64,000 bases of DNA from Desulfoscipio sp. XC116 (GTDB taxonomy: Bacteria > Bacillota > Desulfotomaculia > Desulfotomaculales > Desulfallaceae). This document shows positions 1 to 9,600 of the stretch, piece by piece. The stretch's first letter is position 1; every line of letters starts with the position of its first letter. The position numbers and the translations under genes were made by a program. Below the pieces are notes generated by a model. The model was given only the letters and a program-made list of their open reading frames with translations. It did not search any database and had not been told where the DNA came from. The DNA lies in contig NZ_CP156660.1 of the NCBI RefSeq assembly GCF_039851975.1, forward strand, positions 248,001-312,000, in the 5' to 3' direction.

Positions 1-1
1 G

Positions 2-418
2 AGCAGCTATTGGAACCGTCCGGATGAAACCGCCAATGTTCTGGAAAACGGCTGGCTCAAAACCGGTGATGTTGTCGAAGTCGATGAAGAAGGTTATGTT
101 TATATCGTCAGCAGAAAAAAGGATGTAATCATTGCCAGTGGATACAATATTTATCCGGTTGAAGTGGAAGATGTTTTATTTGCCCATCCCAAAGTTCAAG
201 AGGCGGTGGTGATCGGTATACCCGATGCATACCGGGGAGAATCAGTTAAAGCGGTTATCGTGCTAAAGGATGGGGAAAATGCTACGCCGGAAGAGGTTAT
301 TGCCTATTGCCGCACCAAGCTTGCCGCGTATAAAGTGCCGCGCCAGGTGGAATTTAGAGATGTATTGCCCAAATCGGCGGTAGGTAAAATATTGCGCCGT
401 GTTTTGCGGGAGGGATAA
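2..418 (+). CDS. Acyl-CoA synthetase (AMP-binding), C-terminal part
   Basis: The open frame runs in from the window edge and ends at TAA 416-418, so only the last 138 residues are present. The visible part holds the hinge motif GWLKTGDV, the lysine-rich segment after YIVSRKKD and the C-terminal catalytic lysine in the [11 protein letters not shown] stretch, which together are typical of FadD-like long-chain fatty acid or aromatic acid CoA ligases. Such enzymes activate a carboxylic acid through an acyl-adenylate to its CoA thioester. The facing acyl-CoA dehydrogenase gene fits a fatty or aromatic acid degradation locus. Substrate cannot be told from this fragment. Confidence 0.9.
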   Translation, partial: SSYWNRPDETANVLENGWLKTGDVVEVDEEGYVYIVSRKKDVIIASGYNIYPVEVEDVLFAHPKVQEAVVIGIPDAYRGESVKAVIVLKDGENATPEEVIAYCRTKLAAYKVPRQVEFRDVLPKSAVGKILRRVLREG

Positions 419-647
419 TTAATAACTGCAAAAAAAATTAATTCATCGTCATATTTTTTACTAGGACATGTTTATCTATAGGAGTTCTTTGCAACAAGTC
501 CCGTGTTATTTCCGGGTAGCATTTGGCCACCGGAATTTATCGCTATGCTTGCAGCCTAAAGTTACGGTCTTGGTGCTCAATATTTTTTATTCCTCTTATG
601 CCTGGTTTGTATTGGATAAAAGAATGAATAGGCTAGACCCTTTACAA

Positions 648-684
648 GGGAATCCGGAAAACGGTCCATGTCTTCCGGATTCCC
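648..684. terminator. Bidirectional terminator-like hairpin
   Basis: A perfect 12-base stem, GGGAATCCGGAA at 648-659 with its complement at 673-684, encloses a 13-base loop. It lies between the rightward CoA ligase gene and the leftward acyl-CoA dehydrogenase gene, so it may end transcription from both sides. The T tract is weak. The rest of 419-701 shows no gene I can support. Confidence 0.6.
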
Positions 685-701
685 CAGGCACTTAACAACT
701 T

Positions 702-1772
702 TTATTCGTTTTCCTCAATCAGCGCTCTAGCCGCAGTCAGTGCCAGCACCTCGTTGGAACCATCCTCAATTAGTGCTGCCCGGGCGTCTCTCAGCAGTTT
801 TTCAATGTGATATTCCTTACTCACCCCGTAGCCACCAAACAACTGGACCGCTTCGTTGGCGACTTCAAAGGCTGCATTGGTGCAATATACTTTGGATAAT
901 ATAGAGTATCGGGTTACTGGCGGAAAGTTGGTGAAATTGTAATTCATCACCGCCCGAGAGACAGCGCGGGCTGTCTCTACCTTTTGGAACATATCAAAAA
1001 GCTTTTTTTGTACCAGTTGATGCTCACATAGAAGCTTGCCACCTTGCACCCTTACTTTGGAATAAGCTAACGCCTCTTCAAAGGCTGCCCTGGCTACGCC
1101 GGTAAACATGGCCCCCATGGTAGCGTTGGCAATGGCCAGTGTGGCGTCCAGCATAGTTTCGTAAGTATCGGGTTGGGACAGCATAAAATGCTTGGGCAAC
1201 CGCACATTATCAAAGTAAATCTCTCCCTGGGGCAGTTCCCGCTGGCCCATTTTGTCCAGGCATTTGCCTTTGGAAACGCCTGGTAAGTCCAAAGGTGCCA
1301 CGGCCACACCGCCGCCGGCCAGCCCCATAGATTTTTCAATATTTAAAAAGAGAAGGGCATGGGTGGCCTGCGGTCCGTTGGAAACCCAGGATGATTTTTG
1401 CCCGTTCAAAACCCAAACGTCCCCGTCCTGCCGGGCCGAAAGCTGACCGGTTATTTGGGGGTCCTTAAACCATGGCATGCCCACGGTGAGCTGGTCGGAG
1501 CCGTGGTTAGGCTCGGTGATGGCCCAGCAGCCGATGAAACTGTTGTCGGTTTTCTCTACAAAGGGTTTAATAACCTCATCGATTACCTTATCTTCATCAT
1601 CGGGAGCCATTGATGCGAAGAAGGCCGGAAAACAATCCACCCCAATGGATACAGCAAAACCGGCGCTTCCCCAGCCTATTTCCTCCCAAAATATATGAGC
1701 TTCCAGCGGGGAGAGCCCCAATCCGCCGTTGGAAACTAAAACTAGCTGTTCGGATACAAGTATTCCCGCCAC
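702..1772 (-). CDS. Acyl-CoA dehydrogenase, 5'-truncated
   Basis: The 356-residue product carries the middle and C-terminal domains of the FAD-dependent acyl-CoA dehydrogenase family: GGLGL, the AITEPNHGSD beta-domain segment, the C-terminal helix bundle and the FGGYG motif near the end. It would introduce an alpha,beta double bond into an acyl-CoA and pass electrons to ETF. The family normally has some 60 further residues before GGLGL. Here the frame upstream reaches only GTG 1770-1772 and a stop at 1821-1823 and does not resemble the family, so the N-terminal helices look lost at a rearrangement joint near 1770. At the usual catalytic Glu position (YEGT motif) this protein has Asp (EDGS). 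It is probably inactive. Confidence 0.75.
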   Translation of the reverse strand: MAGILVSEQLVLVSNGGLGLSPLEAHIFWEEIGWGSAGFAVSIGVDCFPAFFASMAPDDEDKVIDEVIKPFVEKTDNSFIGCWAITEPNHGSDQLTVGMPWFKDPQITGQLSARQDGDVWVLNGQKSSWVSNGPQATHALLFLNIEKSMGLAGGGVAVAPLDLPGVSKGKCLDKMGQRELPQGEIYFDNVRLPKHFMLSQPDTYETMLDATLAIANATMGAMFTGVARAAFEEALAYSKVRVQGGKLLCEHQLVQKKLFDMFQKVETARAVSRAVMNYNFTNFPPVTRYSILSKVYCTNAAFEVANEAVQLFGGYGVSKEYHIEKLLRDARAALIEDGSNEVLALTAARALIEENE

Positions 1773-1773
1773 C

Positions 1774-2200
1774 AGGAATACTCCCGAAGCCGATAAATTT
1801 CTGGTTCGCGGGCGACCGGATTACATCGGCGGATTAAGTGGGTTTTATGATCTAAATTGGCATGCCAACTTGAATACGACTGAGAGTATTCGATCGGGAA
1901 AACCAGAGGCCAAAATCAATTATCATACCTCGCCGGAAGAAGAATTATGGAGATTTTTACGAAGACAGGTCCACAGCAGCCTTGGGGGTGGAAAAGAGAT
2001 CGCGGAAAAACTGGATTTTTCAGAATTTGAAAGGCTTCTTGATGCCGGGAGGCCGGATTTTTATCTTCGGAAGCGTTTTAAAAAATTCCTGCTTGGCACC
2101 CCGGCATCATTGGCTTTTGGTCTAGCATCCTTGAATGTCTAAGATCATGAAAGAGCCTATAGGGAGAAAGAGTATCAAGAAATGCTCGTGAATGCCGATA
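1774..2200 (+). pseudogene. Unrecognised gene remnant
   Basis: The frame that ends at TAA 2140-2142 (about 120 residues upstream of it) has protein-like composition, with segments such as EELWRFLRRQV and FYLRKRFKKFLLG, and the same frame continues after the stop for about 20 more protein-like residues. It starts abruptly where the truncated acyl-CoA dehydrogenase gene ends. I read it as the remains of another gene joined here by a rearrangement. I do not recognise the family. Confidence 0.35.
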
Positions 2201-2256
2201 ACATCCCCGCCCCGTTTAGGTCTGAGGCCAAGGCTGCGAAGAACGGGTGGGGATGT
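2201..2256. terminator. Long-loop hairpin between converging genes
   Basis: ACATCCCCGCCC at 2201-2212 pairs with GGGTGGGGATGT at 2245-2256 (one G-T pair). It sits just past the 3' end of the leftward DUF3795 gene and can serve as its terminator; the loop of 32 bases is long for a classical terminator. Confidence 0.4.
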
Positions 2257-2260
2257 ATTA

Positions 2261-2608
2261 TTATTCGATCTCCCTTTTCAGTGCATCAAAGCAAGCCTTT
2301 GCATCTGGTGAGAACTTGTGGAAGCTGATAAGTTTTTCGCACGGCTGTTCATCACAAAGTGCGCAGTTTTCCAGACCCCTTTCGCTGCAGCACTGTCTGA
2401 TTCCGCAAGTCCGGCAAAAGTCGAGCAACCTTTCTCCTACAGTAAGACATCCGTCGCAGTTGATATCTTCGGGTTTCACATCTAACCCGAACTTCTCAGC
2501 CAACAAAGCCGAAGTCTTTTCCCTGGCGGCGTTATCATTGTTTTTGGTGGCCAAAAACGATGGGCAGTTAGAGCAGATAAGTCCGCAATAAGCGATCATT
2601 TTAGACAT
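2261..2608 (-). CDS. DUF3795 cysteine-rich protein
   Basis: A 115-residue cytoplasmic protein with the DUF3795 layout: an N-terminal YCGLICSNCPSF motif, an inner CDGC pair, a CRTCGIRQCC cluster and a CALCDEQPCEK cluster before the helical tail. The spaced cysteines suggest zinc or iron-sulfur binding, but the function of the family is unknown. The start ATG (complement of 2606-2608) follows an AAAGGAG ribosome site. It is a single gene transcribed away from the LysR remnant at 2782, and shows no sign of damage. Confidence 0.8.
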   Translation of the reverse strand: MSKMIAYCGLICSNCPSFLATKNNDNAAREKTSALLAEKFGLDVKPEDINCDGCLTVGERLLDFCRTCGIRQCCSERGLENCALCDEQPCEKLISFHKFSPDAKACFDALKREIE

Positions 2609-2781
2609 ATAGTGTTTCTCCTTTCCTGTGTGTTTTTCAAGTAAATATTAATTTGTTTCTAGGAAATGTTTTTATTACGTCAACTATTTGATTTATTGTA
2701 TCATTATGGTAAAGTTGTTGCGTATGAAGCTTCTGATAATATTAATCGCTTTTATTAATAGGATAGAAGAAGGTCAGGGAA

Positions 2782-3087
2782 ATGGAAATACGTCAGTTAA
2801 AAGCTTTTGTCGCGGTAGCAAAGCTGTACAGTTTTACCCGGGCGGCGGAATTGCTTGACTATGCCCAGTCCAGTATAACGGCCCAGGTTGGTTCTCTGGA
2901 AGATGAATTAAGCACAAAGCTGTTTGAAAGACTTGGCCGGCAGGTCGCACTAACCAAAGACGGGGAAAAGCTGTTGCCTTATGTCAAACAAATTCTCAAG
3001 CTGACCTCGGAAGCAAAGGAATTGGTTTCCGGTTCGGCAGTTCCAAGGAGAGCGTTATCGCATACGAATACCCGGCGTACTTCTTAG
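2782..3087 (+). pseudogene. LysR-family regulator, broken after the DNA-binding domain
   Basis: The 101-residue frame begins with a complete LysR winged helix-turn-helix (MEIRQLKAFVAVAKLYSFTR, then AAELLDYAQSSITAQVGSLE and GRQVALTKDGEKLLPY), followed by the linker helix. LysR proteins are normally about 290-300 residues with a periplasmic-binding-like effector domain; here the frame stops at 3085-3087. Another frame just after residue 90 gives a few residues (IRIPGVLLSFRALRQ) that look like the start of the effector domain, so a frameshift and a large deletion are likely. 3088-3213 is AT-rich and empty. Confidence 0.7.
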
Positions 3088-3213
3088 CTTTAGGGCGCTG
3101 AGGCAATCTTAAAATCATAGGTTTCAATTTCCCATGTCAATCCTAATACTATGATAATGCAATCCTTAGCCTTTTCCAACATATTTGTTCCAATCCCTTA
3201 AATGAGCAATGGA

Positions 3214-3927
3214 TTACTTATCTATAAAATGAATATCGTGTTCCGTGCTTTCGTCCGTATCAATCTGGAGGTCTTTCGGTATTCGCAGATAGAGAAGTGT
3301 GTCGTCGAGAAAAAAGTGGTCCGGTCCCGTGGTCGAAAACCCCATCCCGGTGAACTGAGCCATGGTGAAGTCATGATAAAACCGGACCGCTTCCAGATGA
3401 ATCCTTTCCGGCTGAATTATTTCTAACTGATTACCTTTCAGCCGAATATCCGGCGGATTAGCCAGCGTTAAACGGTCTGGTGATTTTGGCGCGTAGCTTA
3501 ATACCTCCAGTCTGCCGTCGCGGACATCTTTTCTCTCCACGGCAATGAAGGTAGAATACCGTTCATAATCCGGGGCCGTTATCTGCAGGCGTTCTTCCTG
3601 ATAATCGAAATTCCACCGGGCAATGATTTCAGCGCCTTTGTACTTGGTCAACCGGCCCTCATGGAGCGCATCGTAAAAGGCATTGAGCTGGGGGTCATGA
3701 TAAGAATACTGTCCCGGCCCAATCTCATCGACTTCAATCGGCTCCGGCGCACCGGGTTCTGCAATTGCATAAAACACAGGGACGGAGATAAATAAAAGAG
3801 CCATGTAGAAGCCCACCACCAAGCGGGTTTTGCCCAGTGAAAGGCGGACTTTGCTGAAGGCAACAAACGCAATGATAATTAGCAGCAGCAGGAACAGCAG
3901 GGTTATCAACGAAGCCATCATTGCCAT
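3214..3927 (-). CDS. Membrane-anchored accessory protein of YtrA-regulated ABC operon
   Basis: This 237-residue protein has two hydrophobic segments near the N terminus (about residues 5-24 and 36-55) followed by a soluble domain of about 180 residues, so most of it probably lies outside the membrane. I do not recognise a named domain. Its start overlaps the end of the upstream ABC permease gene by 10 bases, which indicates translational coupling and a shared job. In ytr-type operons one or more such extra membrane proteins accompany the permease. It is the last gene of the leftward operon. Confidence 0.6.
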   Translation of the reverse strand: MAMMASLITLLFLLLLIIIAFVAFSKVRLSLGKTRLVVGFYMALLFISVPVFYAIAEPGAPEPIEVDEIGPGQYSYHDPQLNAFYDALHEGRLTKYKGAEIIARWNFDYQEERLQITAPDYERYSTFIAVERKDVRDGRLEVLSYAPKSPDRLTLANPPDIRLKGNQLEIIQPERIHLEAVRFYHDFTMAQFTGMGFSTTGPDHFFLDDTLLYLRIPKDLQIDTDESTEHDIHFIDK

Positions 3928-4676
3928 TTCCTGACCTCCATTCTATTGAACAACAGAATTACACATCCAAAAATAATGACCGATATAAGGATAACCTTCA
4001 GGGCGAGGAGCGCGTGGGAATGCTCTGTGGAAAACCATTTAATAGCGCTGATCAATGTGTGGGCTTCGCCGGTGCTTCGGGCCTCCACAAACAATGTGCC
4101 AAAAAACAGGCCCGGCAGCAGCACGACAAAAGCAGGGTGCTGTTGCGCCAGCATGCCGGCGGAATAGCCGATGATGCTGAGAAGCGACGCATAGAGGGTG
4201 GCGGCGAAAATGCCGCTCAGCAAAGCCGACGGCGCAATCCAGAAGGCGGGTCCGGCATCCACGCCGCTATGGGAAAAGAACATGACCAAACGCAGCAGCA
4301 GGCCGCATAATGTGGCTGTAACCCCGCCGATGACGGCGGCGGTGATTAGAAAGGCCAGGCTGGAAAGGTGGCTGCTCAGTCGGTTTGTGACAAAGGTGAA
4401 ATCTGTCTTGAGTCCGTTATTGGCCATATTGATTCCGATACTGAAAGCCCAGATTAAAGTAAAGATAATGATCATATCGCCGGTGACATATTTTATGGTG
4501 TAAGATATGCCCTGACTGCTGCTTCCCGAGGAGCTGCCTATGCCATTAAGGGAGAGGAGAAACGCCAGCAGCTGCACCGCAATCAAGGTGAAGAACAGGC
4601 CCGCGTGGGCTTTTGTTTTGTAGCGATACTGCGTTTTCGCCACGGTCAGTGCGCTAGTTGCTGTCAAAGACATCAT
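3918..4676 (-). CDS. ABC-2 type transporter permease
   Basis: A 252-residue hydrophobic protein with about six predicted membrane spans, starting MMSLTATSALTVAK and ending in a basic tail. It has no close signature of its own; the assignment to the permease of an ABC-2 style exporter rests on its size, its topology and its 23-base overlap with the ATPase gene upstream. Operons of this type in Firmicutes answer to cell-envelope stress or peptide antibiotics. The substrate cannot be read from the sequence. Confidence 0.7.
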   Translation of the reverse strand: MMSLTATSALTVAKTQYRYKTKAHAGLFFTLIAVQLLAFLLSLNGIGSSSGSSSQGISYTIKYVTGDMIIIFTLIWAFSIGINMANNGLKTDFTFVTNRLSSHLSSLAFLITAAVIGGVTATLCGLLLRLVMFFSHSGVDAGPAFWIAPSALLSGIFAATLYASLLSIIGYSAGMLAQQHPAFVVLLPGLFFGTLFVEARSTGEAHTLISAIKWFSTEHSHALLALKVILISVIIFGCVILLFNRMEVRKWQ

Positions 4677-5556
4677 CGATTCCTCCTTTTTCCCGTGCCG
4701 TCAGGTACACACAGAGATCGTCGGTGCCCACCGGTGAAACTGCCACGCCCGCAAGGCGGGCCTTTTGCAGTTCTTCTTCCGCAAATTGGTTGCGTATGGC
4801 CAGATATATGCTGTCTTTTCCCAGCTTTTTACGGTGGAAGACTTCGGCCTTTTCGGCCATCTTGGCAATAGTTTCTTCTTTGCCCTGCAGTCCGACGGCG
4901 TATTCTTTCAACTCATCAATAGGCATATGCAGGCATTTTTCGCCGTCTTTGATCAGTAAAAGATCGTCTAAAATGTCCTTGATCTCATTTAATAAGTGAC
5001 TGGATAGAATGATGGTACGCGGGTGCTGCATGAAGTCTTTTAACAGTGCCCGGTAAAAATCTTTCCGCACCGCCGCGTCCATGCCGGTGGTTGGTTCATC
5101 AAAAATAGTCAGCGGACAACGGGCGGCGAGGCCGAGAATGGCATTAAACGTGCTGCGCATGCCTTTGGAAAGCTTGCTGTGGCGTTGTCCGGAATGCAGA
5201 TTGAAGTGTGCGGACAGTCCCAAAGCCAGTTTATGATCCCATTGAGCATAGAAGCGGCCCGCGGATTCCAGAATTTGGCCGAGATTCATCGACGCCGGCA
5301 AGACCATGCTTTCATCCACAAAAATCATGTTGGCGGAAATCTTGATATTGTTAAATGGGTTTTCCGAAAAAACCTGAATACTGCCCGCATCAGGGAGCAG
5401 GTATCCGGCAATCATCTTCAGCAGCGTTGTTTTTCCGGCGCCGTTTCGTCCGATGAGCCCTGTGATCGTATTGGGTCTCAGCGTAAAAGACAGGTTATTG
5501 ACCGCCGTGGTTCGCCTGAACGCTTTTGTCAGTCCGCTGCACTCAACGACATTCAT
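4654..5556 (-). CDS. ABC transporter ATP-binding protein
   Basis: The 300-residue protein has the Walker A motif GRNGAGKTT at residues 36-44, an atypical signature LSKGMR in place of LSGGQ, and Walker B plus D-loop TIFDEPTTGMD, followed by the H-loop in ILSSHLL. The last 100 residues form a C-terminal extension as found in the YtrB/BcrA-like exporters. It would power the membrane partner encoded by the overlapping next gene. It lies 17 bases downstream of the GntR-family regulator gene and is surely cotranscribed with it. Confidence 0.9.
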   Translation of the reverse strand: MNVVECSGLTKAFRRTTAVNNLSFTLRPNTITGLIGRNGAGKTTLLKMIAGYLLPDAGSIQVFSENPFNNIKISANMIFVDESMVLPASMNLGQILESAGRFYAQWDHKLALGLSAHFNLHSGQRHSKLSKGMRSTFNAILGLAARCPLTIFDEPTTGMDAAVRKDFYRALLKDFMQHPRTIILSSHLLNEIKDILDDLLLIKDGEKCLHMPIDELKEYAVGLQGKEETIAKMAEKAEVFHRKKLGKDSIYLAIRNQFAEEELQKARLAGVAVSPVGTDDLCVYLTAREKGGIDDVFDSN

Positions 5557-5573
5557 TTATGATCCCTCCTTCG

Positions 5574-5945
5574 TTATACCTGAAGGTCGGCCGTTCTTAT
5601 CATACTGATTAATTCATCTTCACCAACGTCCAGGCGTTTTGCTTCGGCGACTAACTCCAATACCAGCTGCTTTAGGTTGCGGTTTATTCGTTTGCTGCGA
5701 ATAGCCGTTCCGGCGTGGGAAGACACAAACATGCCCAGCCCCCTTTTTTTGTACAGGAGTTTTTCGTTGGCCAGAATGTTCAGCCCTTTGGCAGCGGTGG
5801 CCGGGTTGATGTTGAACATCTCCGCCAATTGGTACTGGGAATATATTTTTTCATCGCTTGCGATGTTGCCGTTTAGAATCTCCATTTCCAGCCATTCTGC
5901 AATCTGGACGTAAATCGGCTTCAAACTGTCTGTATCCAGCAACAA
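5574..5945 (-). CDS. GntR-family regulator, YtrA subfamily
   Basis: A 123-residue protein with a GntR winged helix-turn-helix (PIYVQIAEWLEMEILNG, then the recognition part YQLAEMFNINPATAAKGLN) and a short C-terminal dimerisation tail of about 45 residues, the hallmark of the YtrA subfamily. These proteins repress the ABC transporter operon that follows them. A perfect 17-base inverted repeat lies 26 bases upstream of its start and covers the promoter, so autorepression of the whole four-gene operon is likely. The inducing signal is unknown. Confidence 0.85.
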   Translation of the reverse strand: MLLDTDSLKPIYVQIAEWLEMEILNGNIASDEKIYSQYQLAEMFNINPATAAKGLNILANEKLLYKKRGLGMFVSSHAGTAIRSKRINRNLKQLVLELVAEAKRLDVGEDELISMIRTADLQV

Positions 5946-5970
5946 ACGATCACCTCCCCGTCACCTGTTG

Positions 5971-6008
5971 GTAGTATAGTGCATTACGCCTGTAATGCAC
6001 TATACTAC
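5971..6008 (-). promoter_or_regulatory. Palindromic operator of the YtrA-type operon
   Basis: GTAGTATAGTGCATTAC at 5971-5987 is repeated as its exact complement at 5992-6008 with only four bases between. YtrA-type regulators bind such long palindromes ahead of their own gene. It overlaps the likely -10 box of the promoter, which fits repression by steric exclusion. Confidence 0.8.
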
Positions 6009-6028
6009 GGTTCTTGCTTTGCTGTCAA
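5999..6028 (-). promoter_or_regulatory. Sigma-A-type promoter of the YtrA-type operon
   Basis: On the minus strand a perfect TTGACA (+ strand 6023-6028) is followed after 18 bases by TATAGT (+ strand 5999-6004), which falls inside the palindromic operator. Confidence 0.7.
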
Positions 6029-6181
6029 TAGAGAGCTGTTGATAAATCATTCTTCTTTCCCCCTGAAAGATCGTGGTTTGGCCGAGGGATTAAGGTAAAA
6101 CTGGTAAACAGGGAGAACAAGATCGAAAACTCCGCCGTCATCAGGGCAGGGACTGCCTCATCGGCAGCAAGCCGGTGGTGG

Positions 6182-6400
6182 TTGCTGGGCCGTGCGCCGT
6201 GGAAGAGGATAATTCAAACCTATCCAGACATAAAAATAAACCTTACCCATGTTTCCTCTGAACAAGATAAGGCTCTACAAGCAGTAGATGTTATAACAGG
6301 TTCCATCCGACGATATATAATTCGGGAGGATACGAAAAGTCTAAGTGTTTTTATACAAAAAAGCAATATGAGTTTAAAAATGATTAAAAAAATAAGATAA
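6182..6400 (+). pseudogene. DUF3800-like C-terminal remnant
   Basis: The frame holds a segment (about residues 25-60) of the type INLTHVSSEQDKALQAVD followed by a GSIRR sequence, similar to the C-terminal part of DUF3800 proteins, which have a conserved aspartate in an ...LQ-AD-..G...R... context. The upstream two thirds of that family are absent. The surrounding 6009-6683 shows no other gene. DUF3800 genes often sit in defence islands, which fits the hsd and dru genes downstream. The call rests on a short match by eye. Confidence 0.35.
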
Positions 6401-6683
6401 CGGCATCACGCACACCCTTTCATGTTCCACGTTTCCCCTTAATGGGTACTAAGGCATGTTTAGGACCGTATACACCGTCCAGGTTGCACGATTTAGCCGC
6501 AATTCTATTAAGTATAGTTTACCACGGTTTTAATTTCTTAAACAGTATTTTTATTTACGTATCTTGGTTATCATGGTAATACAATATTCTCCCTTAAATA
6601 AACAGGACTTATGACATAATTGCAGAAATATGTAAAAGCATCATGTGCCTAGCATTCCATAATAATAAAAGAAGGGAATACAC

Positions 6684-9600
6684 ATGAGCCCAAGTAATTT
6701 TACCTTTTTAGCATCCAGATGGCCAACTTTGGCCCAGTTGGGTGAGTTAGCTGAAAAAAACTTACATGCTGACCCCAATACATCTTTAATCAAATTAAGA
6801 ATGTTTGGGGAAATATTATCTAAAATTATTCTTTCCTACGAAAACCTTGAGGAACCTTATGACGGTAAACAAACCACCAGGCTTAGCTTGATTAAAAGCG
6901 ACGGTGCTTTGCCCGACCGGTTAATAGGTATGTTCCACTCCATACGCAAGGCCGGCAATAAAGCCACGCACGAAGCCTACGGCACGGTACAGGAAGCCAC
7001 CACCCAAATGACCTTTGCCTATCGCCTGGCCGTTTGGTTTGTGCAAACTTACGATAATTGGACCTTTAATCCGTCACCCTTTAAAGAGCCTGAAAAACTG
7101 CAGGATATTCACGAACTGCAAGACCTATTGCGCCGGAAGACCGAGAATTTTGAGGCCGAACTGGCCAGGTTGCAGGAAGAGCTGGCCCAACAAAAGGCCG
7201 CGGCTGTACTTACCGAAGAAGAAAAATCAAAACGTCATGACCGGGCGCAAAAAGCGGCCGCCAAAATTAAACTTTCCGAAGCTGAAACCCGCAAACTGAT
7301 TGACCAGCAGCTGCAGGCCGCCGGCTGGGAAGCCGATACCCAAAATTTGCGCTGGTCAAAAGGCACTCGCCCGGAGAAAAACCGCAATCTGGCTATTGCT
7401 GAGTGGCCCACTGAGGCGGGTCCGGCGGATTATGCCCTGTTTGCCGGTTTGGAAATTATCGGGCTGGTTGAAGCTAAAAAGAAAAGCAAAGACGTAGTTG
7501 CTGACATGGAGCAAGTTAAAAATTACGCTAAGCATATTACCCAACGGGCCGATGAAATTATACCGGGCACTTTGGGGTCGTATAAAGTACCCTTTCTGTT
7601 TACCACTAACAGCCGGCCATACTTGAAACAGTTAGAAACCAAGTCCGGCGTATGGCTATTGGATGCCCGCAAAAAGACCAACCACCCCCGGCCCCTGCAG
7701 GCTTGGTACACACCGCAGGGCTTAAAGGAACTATTAAAGCAAAATATTGACCTAGCCACCGAAAAACTGCATCGGGAGCCATATGACTATCTAAACTTAA
7801 GGGATTACCAGGTGGCTGCCATTAAAACAGTCGAAAAGGCTCTGTCCGAGGAACAGCTTAATATCCTTATTGCAATGGCCACCGGCACAGGTAAAACCCG
7901 TACCACTATCGGTTTAGTTTACCGATTGATTAAATTGGACCGGTTTAAGCGCATTCTCTTTCTGGTGGACCGCTCCGCACTGGGGGAACAGGCCGAGGAT
8001 GCCTTTAAAGAGGCCAGGCTGGAGGATTTTCATACCTTTACCCAAATCTTTGACCTAAAAGGCCTGGCTGATAAAACCCCCGAGACCACCACCAAAGTAC
8101 ATATCGCCACCGTTCAGGGCATGGTCCGGCGGATTATGTTCGGTGGCGACGATGCAGACACTCCCACAGTGGATAGATATGACTGCATTGTAGTAGACGA
8201 AGCCCACCGGGGCTACATCCTGGATAAAGAAATGGATGACGTGGAGCTGGAATTTCGCGACCAAAAAGACTATATCAGCAAATTTCGCATGGTACTGGAA
8301 TACTTCGACGCCGTTAAGATTGGCCTAACCGCAACGCCTGCGCCCCACACCATAGAGATATTCGGCAAGCCCGTATTTACCTATTCATACCGGGATGCGG
8401 TGATTGACGGCTGGCTGGTGGATCACGAACCGCCCCACCAAATCGGCACCAAATTAAAGGAAACCGGCATCAAGTGGAAAAAGGGCGAGAAAGTACCCAT
8501 ATACGACTCGGCAACCGGCCAGATAACCAACAGCGAAGAACTGCCGGATGAACTATCTTTGGATATAGATAAGTTTAACCGGGCTGTCATAACCGAGAAC
8601 TTTAATAAAACGGTAATCAAAGAACTGGCTAAGGAGCTTGACCACGAGGGGGAAGAGAAAACCCTGGTTTTTGCCGCCACCGATGATCACGCCGATATGG
8701 TGGTCAGGCTGATGAAGCAGGAATTTGAAGAGCAGTCCGGTACCATTGACGATGACGCTATTACTAAAATCACGGGATCTATAAAAGACCCCGTGGGGAT
8801 GATTCGCAGATATAAAAACGAGCGCTTGCCCAACATTGCCGTAACTGTGGACCTGTTGACCACCGGTATAGACGTGCCCGAAATATGCAATCTGGTTTTC
8901 CTGCGCCGGGTGCGTTCCCGGATCCTCTACGAGCAAATGCTGGGCCGGGCCACCCGCCTGTGTCCGAGAATCAATAAAACCCACTTTGTCATCTATGACC
9001 CGGTGGGCCTGTATGAGGCGCTGGCGCCGGTTACCAACATGAAGCCGGTGGTAGCCAACCCCAGGGTGGATTTCACTACTCTGGTAAAAGAATTGCAAGA
9101 ACTGGAAGACGAGGCACAGCAAAAGGTCCATGTGGAACAAATCGTGGCCAAGCTGCAGCGCAAAAAACGCCGGCTAAAAGGGCAGGACAAAGAGGACTTT
9201 ATCACCCTGGCAGGCGGTCGTTCACCCGAAGATTTTATAAACTGGCTGGGCAGCGCCCCGGTTGCTGAGATAAAAGAGGAACTGCAAAAGCGGACGAACC
9301 TATTTTCCTTTTTAGATGAAAACCGCTATCAGCCCCGGCAGCAGCTGATTTCTTTCCATGAAGATGAACTGGTCTACCATACCAGAGGCTACGGCAATGC
9401 AGAAAAGCCGGAGGATTACCTGGATGAGTTCACCAGATTTATTAAGGATAATATGAATATCATCCCGGCCCTGCAGATTGTCTGTCAGAGGCCGCGGGAA
9501 TTGACCAGACAGGCGCTGCGGGAACTTAAACTGGAACTGGACCGGCATGGTTACTCTGAGACCAGCCTGCGCACCGCCTGGCGGGAGATGACCAACCAGG

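Noticed and set aside
468-695. Possible 75-residue rightward gene
   Set aside because: It runs through the 12-base terminator stem and shows no recognisable pattern.
6009-6181. Retroelement or structured RNA ahead of the DUF3800 remnant
   Set aside because: Some GC-rich short repeats are present but no domain V-like hairpin or reverse-transcriptase frame could be found.
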